Shown here piece after piece: positions 17,652 through 25,518 of a stretch of 64,000 nucleotides of DNA. Numbering within the stretch: position 1 is the stretch's first letter; each line of letters begins with the position of its first letter. The notes under the pieces were generated by a model. It worked only from the letters and a program-made list of their open reading frames with translations, searched no databases and was not told the origin of the DNA. Position numbers and translations under genes: made by a program. The stretch comes from SHVO01 sp041905795. GTDB lineage: Bacteria; Pseudomonadota; Alphaproteobacteria; Rhodospirillales; Rhodospirillaceae. The stretch covers positions 124,001 through 188,000 of the forward strand of contig JAYRKL010000002.1 of assembly GCA_041905795.1 (NCBI GenBank), in the 5' to 3' direction.

Positions 17652-18254
17652 ATGGCCCGCCCTCAAGCTCCCGATTTCGACCAGCGCCGCAGTCATATCG
17701 TCGAGCGCGCCGTGCACCTGTTCGCCGAATGCGGCTTTCTGGGCGCTTCCGTGGGCGACCTCGCCAAGGCCTGCAAGACATCGAAGTCGCTGTTCTATCA
17801 CTACTTCCCGTCCAAGGAGGACGTGCTGTTCGAGGCCATGGACAGCCATGTGCGCGCCCTTGGCCATGCCGCCGCCAATGTCGCCGCCATGAACGTGGGC
17901 GCGTCCCAGAAGCTGCGCGCGCTCACCCATTCGTTCATGCACCTCTATCTCGGCGCCGCCGCCTACCACAAAGTGCTGCTGAACGAGATCGCGCATCTGG
18001 CGCCGCCGCGCCAGAAGATCATCGTCAGCCGCCAGCGTGAACTGATCGATTTCGTCGCCGGCATGCTGCATGAGATCCAGCCCAAGCTGGAACCCGCGCA
18101 TCTCGAGCGCGCCGCCTCCATGATCTATTTCGGCATGATCAATTGGACCCATACCTGGTTCAAGCCGGAGGGCCCGGCTTCGGCGGACGCCATCGCCGAC
18201 CTGATCGCCGACACCATCATCACCGGTATCAAGGGCTATAAGAAGCCCACGTAA
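17652..18254 (+). CDS. TetR/AcrR family transcriptional regulator (possible PaaR)
   Basis: The 200-residue protein has an N-terminal helix-turn-helix, FLGASVGDLAKACKTSKSLFYHYFPSKEDVLFEAM, the usual TetR recognition layout (key part TSKSLFYHYFPSKEDVLF). The C-terminal ligand domain contains FGMINWTHTWFKP, a segment I associate with acyl-CoA-responsive TetR regulators such as PaaR. Neighbours are a methyltransferase and, downstream, the branched-chain oxoacid dehydrogenase genes; the phenylacetate cluster begins about 4 kb away and has no regulator of its own. Assignment as paa repressor is inference. No copy of the paaA operator was found before this gene. Confidence 0.88.
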   Translation: MARPQAPDFDQRRSHIVERAVHLFAECGFLGASVGDLAKACKTSKSLFYHYFPSKEDVLFEAMDSHVRALGHAAANVAAMNVGASQKLRALTHSFMHLYLGAAAYHKVLLNEIAHLAPPRQKIIVSRQRELIDFVAGMLHEIQPKLEPAHLERAASMIYFGMINWTHTWFKPEGPASADAIADLIADTIITGIKGYKKPT

Positions 18255-18280
18255 GTTGTTGGCGAGGCGCGCGTGACACG

Positions 18281-18751
18281 TCACGCGTGGGGCGGCAGCA
18301 GCGGCGGCACGCTCTGGATCTTGTCCAGCACGAAGGACGTGCGCACCGAGCGCGCGCCCGGCAAGGTCATCAGCTGGTTGAGCACGATCTTGTTGTAGGC
18401 GTCGAGGTCGGCGGCAACGATATGCACCAGGAAATCGGTTTCCCCCGAGAGCAGGTAGCAGGCGCGCACGCCGCTCAGTTTCCCGACCTCGGCCTTGAAG
18501 GCGTCGGCGGCGGACTTCACCTGGCGTTCGATGGTGACGAAAATGAAGGCCTCGATCTGGAAGCCGAGGTTGCGCGTGGACAGGACCGCGCTGTAGCCGC
18601 CGATGACCTGCGCCTCCTCAAGCCGCTTGAGCCGCTTGTGGCAGGCGGTGGGCGAGAGGTGCACATGCTCGGCCAGTTCCACCACCGGCACGCGGCCGTC
18701 GGCCTGGAGCCTGGCGATGATCCGGCTATCGATTTCGTCAAATTCGATCAT
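18281..18751 (-). CDS. bkdR: Lrp/AsnC family regulator, likely of branched-chain oxoacid dehydrogenase
   Basis: The 156-residue protein has an N-terminal winged helix (DEIDSRIIARLQADGR, then LSPTACHKRLKRLEE as recognition region) and a C-terminal RAM ligand-binding domain (VRACYLLSGETDFLVHIVAADL, ending SFVLDKIQ). ATG 18751 is used; an in-frame TTG lies 12 bases upstream. It is divergent from the bkd E1 gene, the classic arrangement for BkdR, an activator responding to branched-chain amino acids. A palindromic site begins 2 bp before its start codon, consistent with autoregulation. The symbol rests on context and family. Confidence 0.85.
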   Translation of the reverse strand: MIEFDEIDSRIIARLQADGRVPVVELAEHVHLSPTACHKRLKRLEEAQVIGGYSAVLSTRNLGFQIEAFIFVTIERQVKSAADAFKAEVGKLSGVRACYLLSGETDFLVHIVAADLDAYNKIVLNQLMTLPGARSVRTSFVLDKIQSVPPLLPPHA

Positions 18752-18752
18752 A

Positions 18753-18794
18753 TTCACTCTCAAATATCATATTTGGTGTGAATTTCACTAAAAT
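18753..18794. promoter_or_regulatory. Lrp-type operator array and -10 element between bkdR and bkd E1
   Basis: The inverted repeat CAAATAT-C-ATATTTG (18761-18775) is flanked by TTCAC (18753-18757) and GTGAA (18778-18782). The latter forms a second perfect palindrome, GTGAA-T-TTCAC (18778-18788). A TAAAAT -10 element (18789-18794) follows with no good -35, as expected for an activator-dependent promoter. The array stands out as A/T-rich in G/C-rich surroundings. Confidence 0.65.
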
Positions 18795-18881
18795 AGCGCC
18801 ATTCTGCACGCCACATTCGCCAGACCCGCACCGCTTTCCGGGCGTATCCTCTGAAGCAATTCAAGGACTTGGGAGGTTGCG

Positions 18882-20972
18882 ATGGCGAAAGCGGCGGCAA
18901 AGGCGGCGGTTGCGGCACAGGCTCTCGATTGGGAGCGCGTCACCAGAACCGTGCTCCTGTCGCGCGCCCTCGACGAGATCGAGGAGAAGGTGCTGCTGCC
19001 CGGCAAGGAGATGTTCTACCAGTTCTCCGCCCGCGGTCATGACCTCGCCCAGGTCATCCTCGCCCAGTACCTGACCAACCCCTACGATTGCTTCACCGGC
19101 TATTACCGCTCCCGCCCGATCCTGCTCGGCGTCGGCGTCGATCTCGACGAGGCGGTGTCGGGCGCGCTGGCGCGCACCGGCGGCTACAGCGACGGCCGCG
19201 ACATCGGCACTGTGTTCAACTTCGCCAATCCCAACGGTCCCAAGGCGCTTCCCATGTGCGGCGGCGTCGGCGCCCAGTACACGCCGAGCGCCGGCTGGGC
19301 CCAGGCGATCGAATACTACCGCGACGTGCTGCACGATCCGTCCGTGGGCGACGCTATTGCGGTTGCTTTGGGTGGGGACGCCTCGGTGGCCACCAACGGC
19401 TTCTGGGCGGCGCTGACCATGGCGACGACGCTGAAACTCCCGATCCTGTTCTATATCGAGGACAACGGTTACGGCATCTCGGTGCCGTCCAAGTTCCAGA
19501 CCCCGGGCGGCAATATCGCCGCCAACCTGGCGAGCTTCACGGGGCTCACGATTTTCTCCGGCGACGGCACCGCGCCGGCCGAGGCCGCCAAGCTGGCCGG
19601 TGAGGCCGTCGCCCATGTGCGCGGCCGCAAAGGTCCGGCCATGCTGCATCTCAAGGTGCCGCGCCTCGCCGGCCACTCGGGCCAGGACACCCAGGCCTAT
19701 AAGAGCGCGGATTTCATCCAGGACGAGAAGAGCCGCGATCCGTTGCCCAAGCTGAAGGCGTTCATGGCCAAGCACGGCCTGTCCGAGAAGGGCTGGGCCG
19801 CGCTGGAGGAAAGCACGGTCGCCGACGTGAAGGCGGCGGTGGAACGCGTGCAGAGCCGCGAGACCCTGCCGGCCGAAGACCTCACCAAGTTTGTCTACTC
19901 CGAGCCCAGCAACGACAACCGCGGCCTGCAGCTGGTGGGCGGCCTGCGCCCGCTTGGCCACAAGTTCGCGCCGTCCAGCGAAACCCCGGACCCGCAGGGC
20001 CCGCGCATCAACATGGTCACGGCCATCCGCCGCACCCTCGATCATGAGCTGGCGGTGAACCCCAAGATGATCCTGTTCGGCGAGGACATCGGCCCCAAGG
20101 GCGGCGTGCACGCCGTCACCATGGGCCTGCAGGACAAATACGGCATCGCCCGTGTCACCGACACCTCGCTGTCGGAAGAAGGCATCATCGGCCGCGCCGT
20201 CGGCATGGCGCTGGCGGGCCTTCTGCCGGTGCCGGAGATCCAGTTCCGCAAATACGCCGACCCGGCGGCCGAACAGCTCAACGACACCGGCACCATGCGC
20301 TGGCGGACCGGCAACCGCTTCGCGGCGCCGATGGTGGTGCGCATGGCCGGCGGCTTCTCCAAGTGCGGCGATCCTTGGCACAGTCAGACCAACGAAGTGC
20401 AGTGGGTGCATAATATCGGCTGGCATGTGGCGGTGCCCTCCAACGCCGAGGACGCCGTGGGCCTGTTGCGCGCGGCACTCCGCGGCAACGACCCGGCGAT
20501 CTTCTTCGAACACCGCGGCCTGCTCGACCTGGCGTGGTCGCGCCGGCCTTATCCGGGCGACGATTATGTGGTGCCGTTGGGCAAGGCCAAGCTGACCACT
20601 GAGGGCAACGACATCTCGCTGGTCACCTGGGGTGCCATGGTGCCGCGCTGCGAGGACGCCCTGAAGGCGGCCGGCGTTACAGGTGACGTCATCGACCTGC
20701 GCACCCTGATGCCGTGGGACAAGGACGCGGTGATGCGGTCGGTCAAGAAGACCCACCGCTGCCTGGTGGTGCATGAGGACAACATCACCGCCGGTTTCGG
20801 CGCCGAGATCGTGGCTTTTGTCTCCAAGGAATGTTTCTTCGACCTGGACGCGCCGCCCGACCGCCTGTGCATGCCGGACATCCCCAGCCCGTATAATCCG
20901 AAGCTGCTCGACGCCGCGGTGCCGAGCGTGGACACCATCTCCAAGGCCATCACTGATTTGGTGACATCGTGA
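18882..20972 (+). CDS. Branched-chain 2-oxoacid dehydrogenase E1, fused alpha and beta subunits
   Basis: The 696-residue protein joins both E1 subunits, usually separate (BkdA1 about 400, BkdA2 about 340 residues). The N-terminal alpha part has the thiamine diphosphate motif GGDAS (164-168) to DNGYGIS (194-200). The C-terminal beta part starts about residue 370 (INMVTAIRRTLDHEL) with FGEDIGPKGGVHAVTMGL, SEEGIIGRAVGMAL and the transketolase C-domain (SLVTWGAMVPRCEDAL). It decarboxylates 2-oxoisovalerate and its relatives from Val, Leu and Ile in the cytoplasm. It overlaps the E2 gene by 4 bp (GTGA). The E3 subunit is not in the window. Confidence 0.93.
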   Translation: MAKAAAKAAVAAQALDWERVTRTVLLSRALDEIEEKVLLPGKEMFYQFSARGHDLAQVILAQYLTNPYDCFTGYYRSRPILLGVGVDLDEAVSGALARTGGYSDGRDIGTVFNFANPNGPKALPMCGGVGAQYTPSAGWAQAIEYYRDVLHDPSVGDAIAVALGGDASVATNGFWAALTMATTLKLPILFYIEDNGYGISVPSKFQTPGGNIAANLASFTGLTIFSGDGTAPAEAAKLAGEAVAHVRGRKGPAMLHLKVPRLAGHSGQDTQAYKSADFIQDEKSRDPLPKLKAFMAKHGLSEKGWAALEESTVADVKAAVERVQSRETLPAEDLTKFVYSEPSNDNRGLQLVGGLRPLGHKFAPSSETPDPQGPRINMVTAIRRTLDHELAVNPKMILFGEDIGPKGGVHAVTMGLQDKYGIARVTDTSLSEEGIIGRAVGMALAGLLPVPEIQFRKYADPAAEQLNDTGTMRWRTGNRFAAPMVVRMAGGFSKCGDPWHSQTNEVQWVHNIGWHVAVPSNAEDAVGLLRAALRGNDPAIFFEHRGLLDLAWSRRPYPGDDYVVPLGKAKLTTEGNDISLVTWGAMVPRCEDALKAAGVTGDVIDLRTLMPWDKDAVMRSVKKTHRCLVVHEDNITAGFGAEIVAFVSKECFFDLDAPPDRLCMPDIPSPYNPKLLDAAVPSVDTISKAITDLVTS

Positions 20973-22171
20973 GTGTTGATATCGTCGTCCCGGTCGACCA
21001 GGCCGAAGGCACCAAGTTCTCCCTGCGCAGCTGGCTGAAGCCGGTGGGCGCCAAGGTGGCGCGCGACGAGGCCATCGCCGAAGTGGAGACCGATAAGGTC
21101 ACCATGGAGATCGTCGCGCCGAACGACGGCGTGATTAGCGCCCAGCTGGTGCAGAAGGGCGCCGAACTTCAGCCCGGCATGAAGATCGGTGAGCTAGGCG
21201 ACGCGGCGGCGAAGGCTGCGCCGGTTGTGGCTGCCGCGCCGGCTTCTGCACCCGCCGCGACAGCGGCAATACCGAAGATCGATGCCCAGGCCGTGCGCAA
21301 TCTGCGGCTCTCGCCGCTGGTGCGCCGCCTGCTGGCCCAGAACAACCTGCGCGCCGAAAGCGTGCGCGGCACCGGCCGCGACGGGCGCATCACGCCCGCC
21401 GACGTGCTGGCGCAGGCATCCGGCAAACCCGCTGCCGCGTCCGCCCCGGGGACGGCCGCGGCGCCAGCCCCGCGCCGCTCGGCCGGCGGCTCGACCATGA
21501 TCCCGCACACCAATATGCGCCGGGCCATCGCCGACCATATGGCGCGCAGCGTCACCGTGGCACCCCATGTGACCGCAGTGTTCGAATGCGATTACAGCGC
21601 CGTGATCGCCGACCGTAAGAAGTACAAGGCGAAGGGCGGACTCGTGCCCACCTTCACGGCGTATTTCGTGGCGGCCTGCGTGCAGGCCATCCAGCTGGTG
21701 CCCAAGGTCAACAGCCGCTGGCATGACGACGCCATCGAGGTCTTCGACGACATCAATATCGGCGTCGGCGTATCGCTGGGCGACGGCGGCCTGATCGTGC
21801 CGGTGATCCACAAGGCGCAGGACCTGTCGCTCACCGGTATCGCCCAGCGCCTGGAGGACCTCACCGCCAAGGCCCGCGCCAACCAGCTGACGGCGGCGGA
21901 CACCGCGGGGGGGACCTTCACCATCTCCAACCACGGCGTCTCGGGCAGCCTCGTCGCGACCCCGATCATCATCAACCAGCCCCAGTCGGCGATCCTGGGT
22001 GTGGGCAAGATGGAAAAGCGCGTGGTGGTGCGCGAGGTGAACGGCGCCGACGCCATCGTCATCGCGCCCATGGCCTTCGTGTCGCTGACCATCGACCACC
22101 GCGTGCTCGACGGCCACCAGACCAACGCCTTCCTCACCAAGTGGGTCGAGGTGATGGAAGGGTGGAAATAA
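20969..22171 (+). CDS. Dihydrolipoamide acyltransferase E2 of 2-oxoacid dehydrogenase complex
   Basis: The 400-residue protein has one N-terminal lipoyl domain with the lipoylated Lys43 in VETDKVTMEI. An Ala/Pro-rich linker follows, then a peripheral subunit-binding domain (LSPLVRRLLAQNNL..VRGTGRDGRITPADVL, about 107-140), a second linker and the catalytic core (HTNMRRAIADHMARS; C-terminal DHRVLDG with active His). It transfers the branched acyl group to CoA. GTG 20969 overlaps the E1 stop, so the pair is translationally coupled. It ends 4 bp from the convergent paaY. Confidence 0.93.
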   Translation: MSVDIVVPVDQAEGTKFSLRSWLKPVGAKVARDEAIAEVETDKVTMEIVAPNDGVISAQLVQKGAELQPGMKIGELGDAAAKAAPVVAAAPASAPAATAAIPKIDAQAVRNLRLSPLVRRLLAQNNLRAESVRGTGRDGRITPADVLAQASGKPAAASAPGTAAAPAPRRSAGGSTMIPHTNMRRAIADHMARSVTVAPHVTAVFECDYSAVIADRKKYKAKGGLVPTFTAYFVAACVQAIQLVPKVNSRWHDDAIEVFDDINIGVGVSLGDGGLIVPVIHKAQDLSLTGIAQRLEDLTAKARANQLTAADTAGGTFTISNHGVSGSLVATPIIINQPQSAILGVGKMEKRVVVREVNGADAIVIAPMAFVSLTIDHRVLDGHQTNAFLTKWVEVMEGWK

Positions 22172-22175
22172 GCGC

Positions 22176-22775
22176 TTAGCGGCCCTTGGTGTCCGCCAGG
22201 GTCTGATAGGTGCTTTTCTTCTCGCCGCGCACGGCCGGGACTTCGGTCAGGGGCGTGCAGGGGCGGAGGGTGGCCAGCGACCGGCGGGCCAGTTCCTGAT
22301 ATTCGGCGGTGCCCTTGCTCTTCCAGGCGATCTCCTGGTCGGTCAGTTCCCGCACGATCTTGGCGGGCGTGCCCGCGACCAGGGTGCGAGGCGGAATCTC
22401 GAACTTGGCCTTCACGAAGCTCTGGGCGGCGACGAAGCTCTCCTCGCCGACCACCGCGCCGTCCATGACCACCGAATTCATGCCCACCAGGGCGTTGCGT
22501 TTGACGATGCAGCCGTGAAGGATCGCGCCGTGGCCGATGTGGCCGTCCTCCTCCACCGTTGCATTCGCTCCGGGGAAGGAGTGCATCACGCAGTTGTCTT
22601 GCAGGTTGGAGCCGGGCTTGAGGACGATGCCGCCGAAATCGCCGCGCAGCGACGCGCCCGGGCCGACGTAGCAGCCGGCGCCGACGATGACGTCACCGAT
22701 GAGGACGGCGGTCGGATGGACGAAGGCGGTGGGATCGACGACCGGAATGAAACCGTCGATTTCGTAGAACGGCAT
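22176..22775 (-). CDS. paaY: PaaY-type hexapeptide-repeat thioesterase
   Basis: The 199-residue left-handed beta-helix protein of the gamma-carbonic-anhydrase-like family shows hexapeptide repeats across residues 20-130 (VHPTAVLIGDVIVGAGCYVG, SNLQDNCVMHS, HIGHGAILHGC), with metal-type His residues and a C-terminal helical extension of about 45 residues as in PaaY. In phenylacetate degradation PaaY hydrolyses dead-end CoA thioesters formed from the ring-opened intermediate. ATG 22775 (MPFYEIDG) is the natural start. It lies downstream of paaE on the same strand but is separated by 130 bp holding two palindromic operator-like sites, suggesting its own control. Confidence 0.9.
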   Translation of the reverse strand: MPFYEIDGFIPVVDPTAFVHPTAVLIGDVIVGAGCYVGPGASLRGDFGGIVLKPGSNLQDNCVMHSFPGANATVEEDGHIGHGAILHGCIVKRNALVGMNSVVMDGAVVGEESFVAAQSFVKAKFEIPPRTLVAGTPAKIVRELTDQEIAWKSKGTAEYQELARRSLATLRPCTPLTEVPAVRGEKKSTYQTLADTKGR

Positions 22776-22798
22776 ACGGCGCTCCGCGGCGGGGAAAT

Positions 22799-22817
22799 AA
22801 TTGTACCTGGTACAATT
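22799..22817. promoter_or_regulatory. Operator-like palindrome 1 upstream of paaY
   Basis: AATTGTACCTGGTACAATT has perfect 9-bp arms around a single central base. It ends 24 bp upstream of the paaY start codon. The shape resembles GntR/FadR-type sites; the binding protein is unknown. Confidence 0.65.
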
Positions 22818-22858
22818 TAACGCCAACGGCGGGAGTTGTCGCTCACTCCCGTACGCTC

Positions 22859-22885
22859 AAATAATTGTGCCTGGTACAATTATTT
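22859..22885. promoter_or_regulatory. Operator-like palindrome 2 upstream of paaY
   Basis: AAATAATTGTGCC-T-GGTACAATTATTT style site: 13-bp arms with one mismatch around a central T. Its core is the same as site 1. The centres (22808 and 22872) are 64 bp apart, about six helical turns. CAATTATT recurs at 22891-22898, 14 bp after the copy at 22877-22884. Confidence 0.65.
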
Positions 22886-22905
22886 GGGCGCAATTATTCG
22901 GGCGA

Positions 22906-23979
22906 TCAGGCGTCGTAGTCCAGCTTCACGTCGTCGGTCATCGGGACGGCCTGGCAGGTGAGCACGTAGCCCTGGGCCAGTTCGTCCTCGGTCAGACCGT
23001 AGTTCTGGTTCATCTTCACCTTGCCGCTGACGACCTTGGCGCGGCAGGTGGCGCAGACGCCGGCTTTGCAGGCGAAAGGCGCCGGTGCGCCGGCGGCGCG
23101 GGCGTTCTCGAGGATGCTGCCTTTCTCGGCGTCGAAGGTGAACTGGCGGCGGCGGCCGTCCAGGGTGATCTGCACCTTGCGGCCGGCGGCCTCCTTCTGC
23201 AGCGCCTTGGCGGCCTCGACCTGGGCGGTCGAGAGCGCGCCGGTGGTGAAGCGCTCGATCAGGATCTTGTCCTTGGCGACCTTGGCGGCGTGCAGGGCGT
23301 CTTCCACGGCGCTCATCATCGGGCCGGGGCCGCAGATGAAGAAGGCGTCGACATCGGCGGGTTTCACCAGGGTCTTGAGCACGTCGTCGGCCTTGGCGCG
23401 GTCGAGGCGGCCGTTGAACAGCTCCACGTCCTCAAACTCGTCCTCCAGGAAATGATAGACCTCGAACCGGTCGAGATAGCTGTTCTTGAGGCCTTCCAGC
23501 TCCTCGAGGAACATGATCGTCGCGGTCGAGCGGTTGCCGTAGAGCAGCACGAACGAACTGCCGGGTTCTTCCTTGAGGCCGGCCTTGATGATCGAGAGGA
23601 CCGGGGTGATGCCCGACCCGCCGGCGAAGCAGACGTAGCGGCGCTTCTTCCCGGCCTCGAATTTCCAGGTGAAGCTGCCGTGCGGCGACATGACGTCAAC
23701 GACGGCGCCGGTCTGCAGCGCCGTGTTGGCCCAGGTGGAGAATACGCCGCCGGCCACTTGTTTCACGGCGATACGGAGTTCGTTCTCGTGCGGCGCCGCG
23801 CAGACCGAATAGTTGCGGCGCACGTCGTCGCCGTTGATCTGCTGGCGCACGGTCAGGTGCTGGCCGGGGCGGAAGACGAACCGCTCGGCAAGGTCCTTCG
23901 GCACATCGAAGCAGATTGACACTGAATCCGCGGTTTCGCGGCGGATATTGGCGATCTTGAGGGAGTAAAAGCCTGACAT
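22906..23979 (-). CDS. paaE: Phenylacetyl-CoA epoxidase reductase subunit PaaE
   Basis: The 357-residue protein has ferredoxin-NADP reductase domains followed by a plant-type 2Fe-2S domain. FAD binding is RRNYSVCAAPHENELRIAVK (read as R-x-Y-S), NAD(P) binding is CFAGGSGITPVLSII and ICGPGPMM, and the cluster cysteines are in CKAGVCATC plus a later LTCQ near the C-terminus. It passes electrons from NADPH to the PaaAC di-iron oxygenase. ATG 23979 lies 4 bp after the paaD stop. It is the last of the paaABCDE run. Confidence 0.95.
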   Translation of the reverse strand: MSGFYSLKIANIRRETADSVSICFDVPKDLAERFVFRPGQHLTVRQQINGDDVRRNYSVCAAPHENELRIAVKQVAGGVFSTWANTALQTGAVVDVMSPHGSFTWKFEAGKKRRYVCFAGGSGITPVLSIIKAGLKEEPGSSFVLLYGNRSTATIMFLEELEGLKNSYLDRFEVYHFLEDEFEDVELFNGRLDRAKADDVLKTLVKPADVDAFFICGPGPMMSAVEDALHAAKVAKDKILIERFTTGALSTAQVEAAKALQKEAAGRKVQITLDGRRRQFTFDAEKGSILENARAAGAPAPFACKAGVCATCRAKVVSGKVKMNQNYGLTEDELAQGYVLTCQAVPMTDDVKLDYDA

Positions 23980-23983
23980 GGGT

Positions 23984-24451
23984 CTAATGACACTTGAAGT
24001 GGTCAAAGGGTTCGGCGCAGGAAAGACACCGCCACAGCGCCTTGCAGGGCGTGGAGCCGAAGCGGCTGATCTCCTCGGTGCTCGATGAGCCGCAGCGCGG
24101 GCACGCCGGCGCCGGCCTGGCCTTGAGGCTGCTGCTGTGGGGCGGGGGCGCGATGCCGTAAGCGCGCAACTTCTCCCGGCCGGCTTCGCTGATCCAGTCG
24201 GTGGTCCACGGCGGGCTCAGGGTGGTCTCAAGGGCGACGTCGCCGAATCCCGACGAGTCCAGCGCACCGCGCACGGACTTCTTGATCGCGTCGGTGGCGG
24301 GGCAGCCGGTGTAGGTCGGTGTGATTACCACCGCCGGCGGTGTTTCGCGAATCTCACGCACCATGCCGAGGTCGACCACGGACACCACCGGCACTTCGGG
24401 GTCGGGCACGGTCGCGAGCACGCTCATGATGCGGTCGCGCAATCCGCTCAC
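23984..24451 (-). CDS. paaD: PaaD, Fe-S/di-iron maturation factor of the epoxidase
   Basis: The 155-residue protein has the MIP18/DUF59 domain (VPDPEVPVVSVVDLGMVREI; TPTYTGCPATDAI with the conserved Cys) and the PaaD-specific C-terminal zinc-ribbon-like part CPRCGSSSTEEIS...CKALWRCLSCAEPFDHFKCH (pairs CPRCG and CLSC). The start is taken as GTG 24451, overlapping the paaC stop by 4 bp, because this leaves the usual short N-terminal helix before VPDPE. An ATG at 24427 would cut it. It is thought to assist assembly of the PaaABCE metal centres rather than catalysis. Confidence 0.92.
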   Translation of the reverse strand: MSGLRDRIMSVLATVPDPEVPVVSVVDLGMVREIRETPPAVVITPTYTGCPATDAIKKSVRGALDSSGFGDVALETTLSPPWTTDWISEAGREKLRAYGIAPPPHSSSLKARPAPACPRCGSSSTEEISRFGSTPCKALWRCLSCAEPFDHFKCH

Positions 24452-25206
24452 CAGGCGGCTCCCGGATAGGCGCGGGGCAGGAACTGCATCTCGGAAAGAA
24501 TGTGGCCCAGATGCTCGGAATGACGGCCCTGGCGTCCGCCGGTGATCGCCGTCGGCAGCGGAGCGAGCGGAAGGGTGGCGGCGTCGAAGGTGGCCTTGAG
24601 GGCCGCGTCGAACGCCGGGCGCAAGGTGTCGCGCGCCGGGCCGATGCCGGCGGCGGCGATGTCCTTGTCGACCGCGTCCACCTGGAACAACTCGTCGACG
24701 AAACGCCACAGCCAGTCGAACGCCGCGATCATGCGTTCGCGGCTTTCGGGGGTGCCGTCGCCGAGACGCACCACCCATTCCGCTGCCCAATCGGCGTGGT
24801 ACTCGATTTCCTTGATCGCCTTGGCCGCGATTTCGGCCAGGCGCGGATTGGACGATTTGGTCAATTCGCGGAACAGCAGGCGCTGCCAGGACGAAAACAG
24901 ATACTGGCGGGCGATAGTCCGCGCGAAATCGCCGTTGGGCTGTTCGACCAGCAGGCAGTTCCTGAAGCGCAGCGCGTCCCTGTGGAAGGCGAGCCCGTCG
25001 GCGTCGCGGCCCTTGCCTTCGATCTCTCCGGCGTAGCCCAGCAGCAGCGAGGCCTGGCCGACCAGGTCCAGGGCGATGTTGGTCATGGACAGGTCGACCT
25101 CGATCACCGGCGCATGCCCGCACCATTCGGACAGGCGCTGCGACAGGATCAGGCTGTCGTCGCCGAGGCGGAGAAGGTAGTCGAAAAGCGACGCGGGCGC
25201 GGCCAT
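24448..25206 (-). CDS. paaC: Phenylacetyl-CoA epoxidase structural subunit PaaC
   Basis: The 252-residue ferritin-like helical protein begins LFDYLLRLGDDSLILSQRLSEWCGHAP and includes DLSMTNIALDLVGQASLLL and EIEYHADWAAEWVVRLGDGT, both characteristic of PaaC. It is the non-catalytic partner of PaaA in the oxygenase core. It starts 3 bp after the paaB stop and overlaps paaD by 4 bp. Confidence 0.95.
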   Translation of the reverse strand: MAAPASLFDYLLRLGDDSLILSQRLSEWCGHAPVIEVDLSMTNIALDLVGQASLLLGYAGEIEGKGRDADGLAFHRDALRFRNCLLVEQPNGDFARTIARQYLFSSWQRLLFRELTKSSNPRLAEIAAKAIKEIEYHADWAAEWVVRLGDGTPESRERMIAAFDWLWRFVDELFQVDAVDKDIAAAGIGPARDTLRPAFDAALKATFDAATLPLAPLPTAITGGRQGRHSEHLGHILSEMQFLPRAYPGAAW

Positions 25207-25209
25207 GGC

Positions 25210-25494
25210 TCAGATATGCTTCACGTTATCGGGGATGTGATAGAACGTCGGGTGGCGGTAGATCTTGGTTTCCGCGGGCTCGAACAAGGGCCCGGTCTGG
25301 TGCGGATCGGAGGCGACGATCTGCGCCGAGGGCACGACCCACAGGCTCACGCCCTCCATGCGGCGGGTGTAGGTGTCGCGCGCGTGGCGCAGCGCCATTT
25401 CACCGTCGGCGGCGCGCACCGATCCGGCGTGGCGGTGGGACAAGCCGCCCTTGGTGCGGATGAAGACTTCCCACAGGGGCCATTCGTTGCTCAT
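25210..25494 (-). CDS. paaB: Phenylacetyl-CoA epoxidase subunit PaaB
   Basis: The 94-residue protein starts WPLWEVFIRTKGGLSHRHAGS, the PaaB hallmark, followed by DGEMALRHARDTYTRRMEGVSLWVVPS. Size is typical. It bridges PaaAC heterodimers in the epoxidase. It lies 24 bp after paaA and 3 bp before paaC. Confidence 0.95.
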   Translation of the reverse strand: MSNEWPLWEVFIRTKGGLSHRHAGSVRAADGEMALRHARDTYTRRMEGVSLWVVPSAQIVASDPHQTGPLFEPAETKIYRHPTFYHIPDNVKHI

Positions 25495-25518
25495 GTCGGT
25501 TCCTTGCTCGGCAGACGG

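Noticed and set aside
22799..22885. The twin palindromes as terminators of paaE
   Set aside because: Stems are A/T-rich with almost no loop and no T-run downstream on the minus strand; two near-identical symmetric sites fit operators better, although a minor termination role cannot be excluded.
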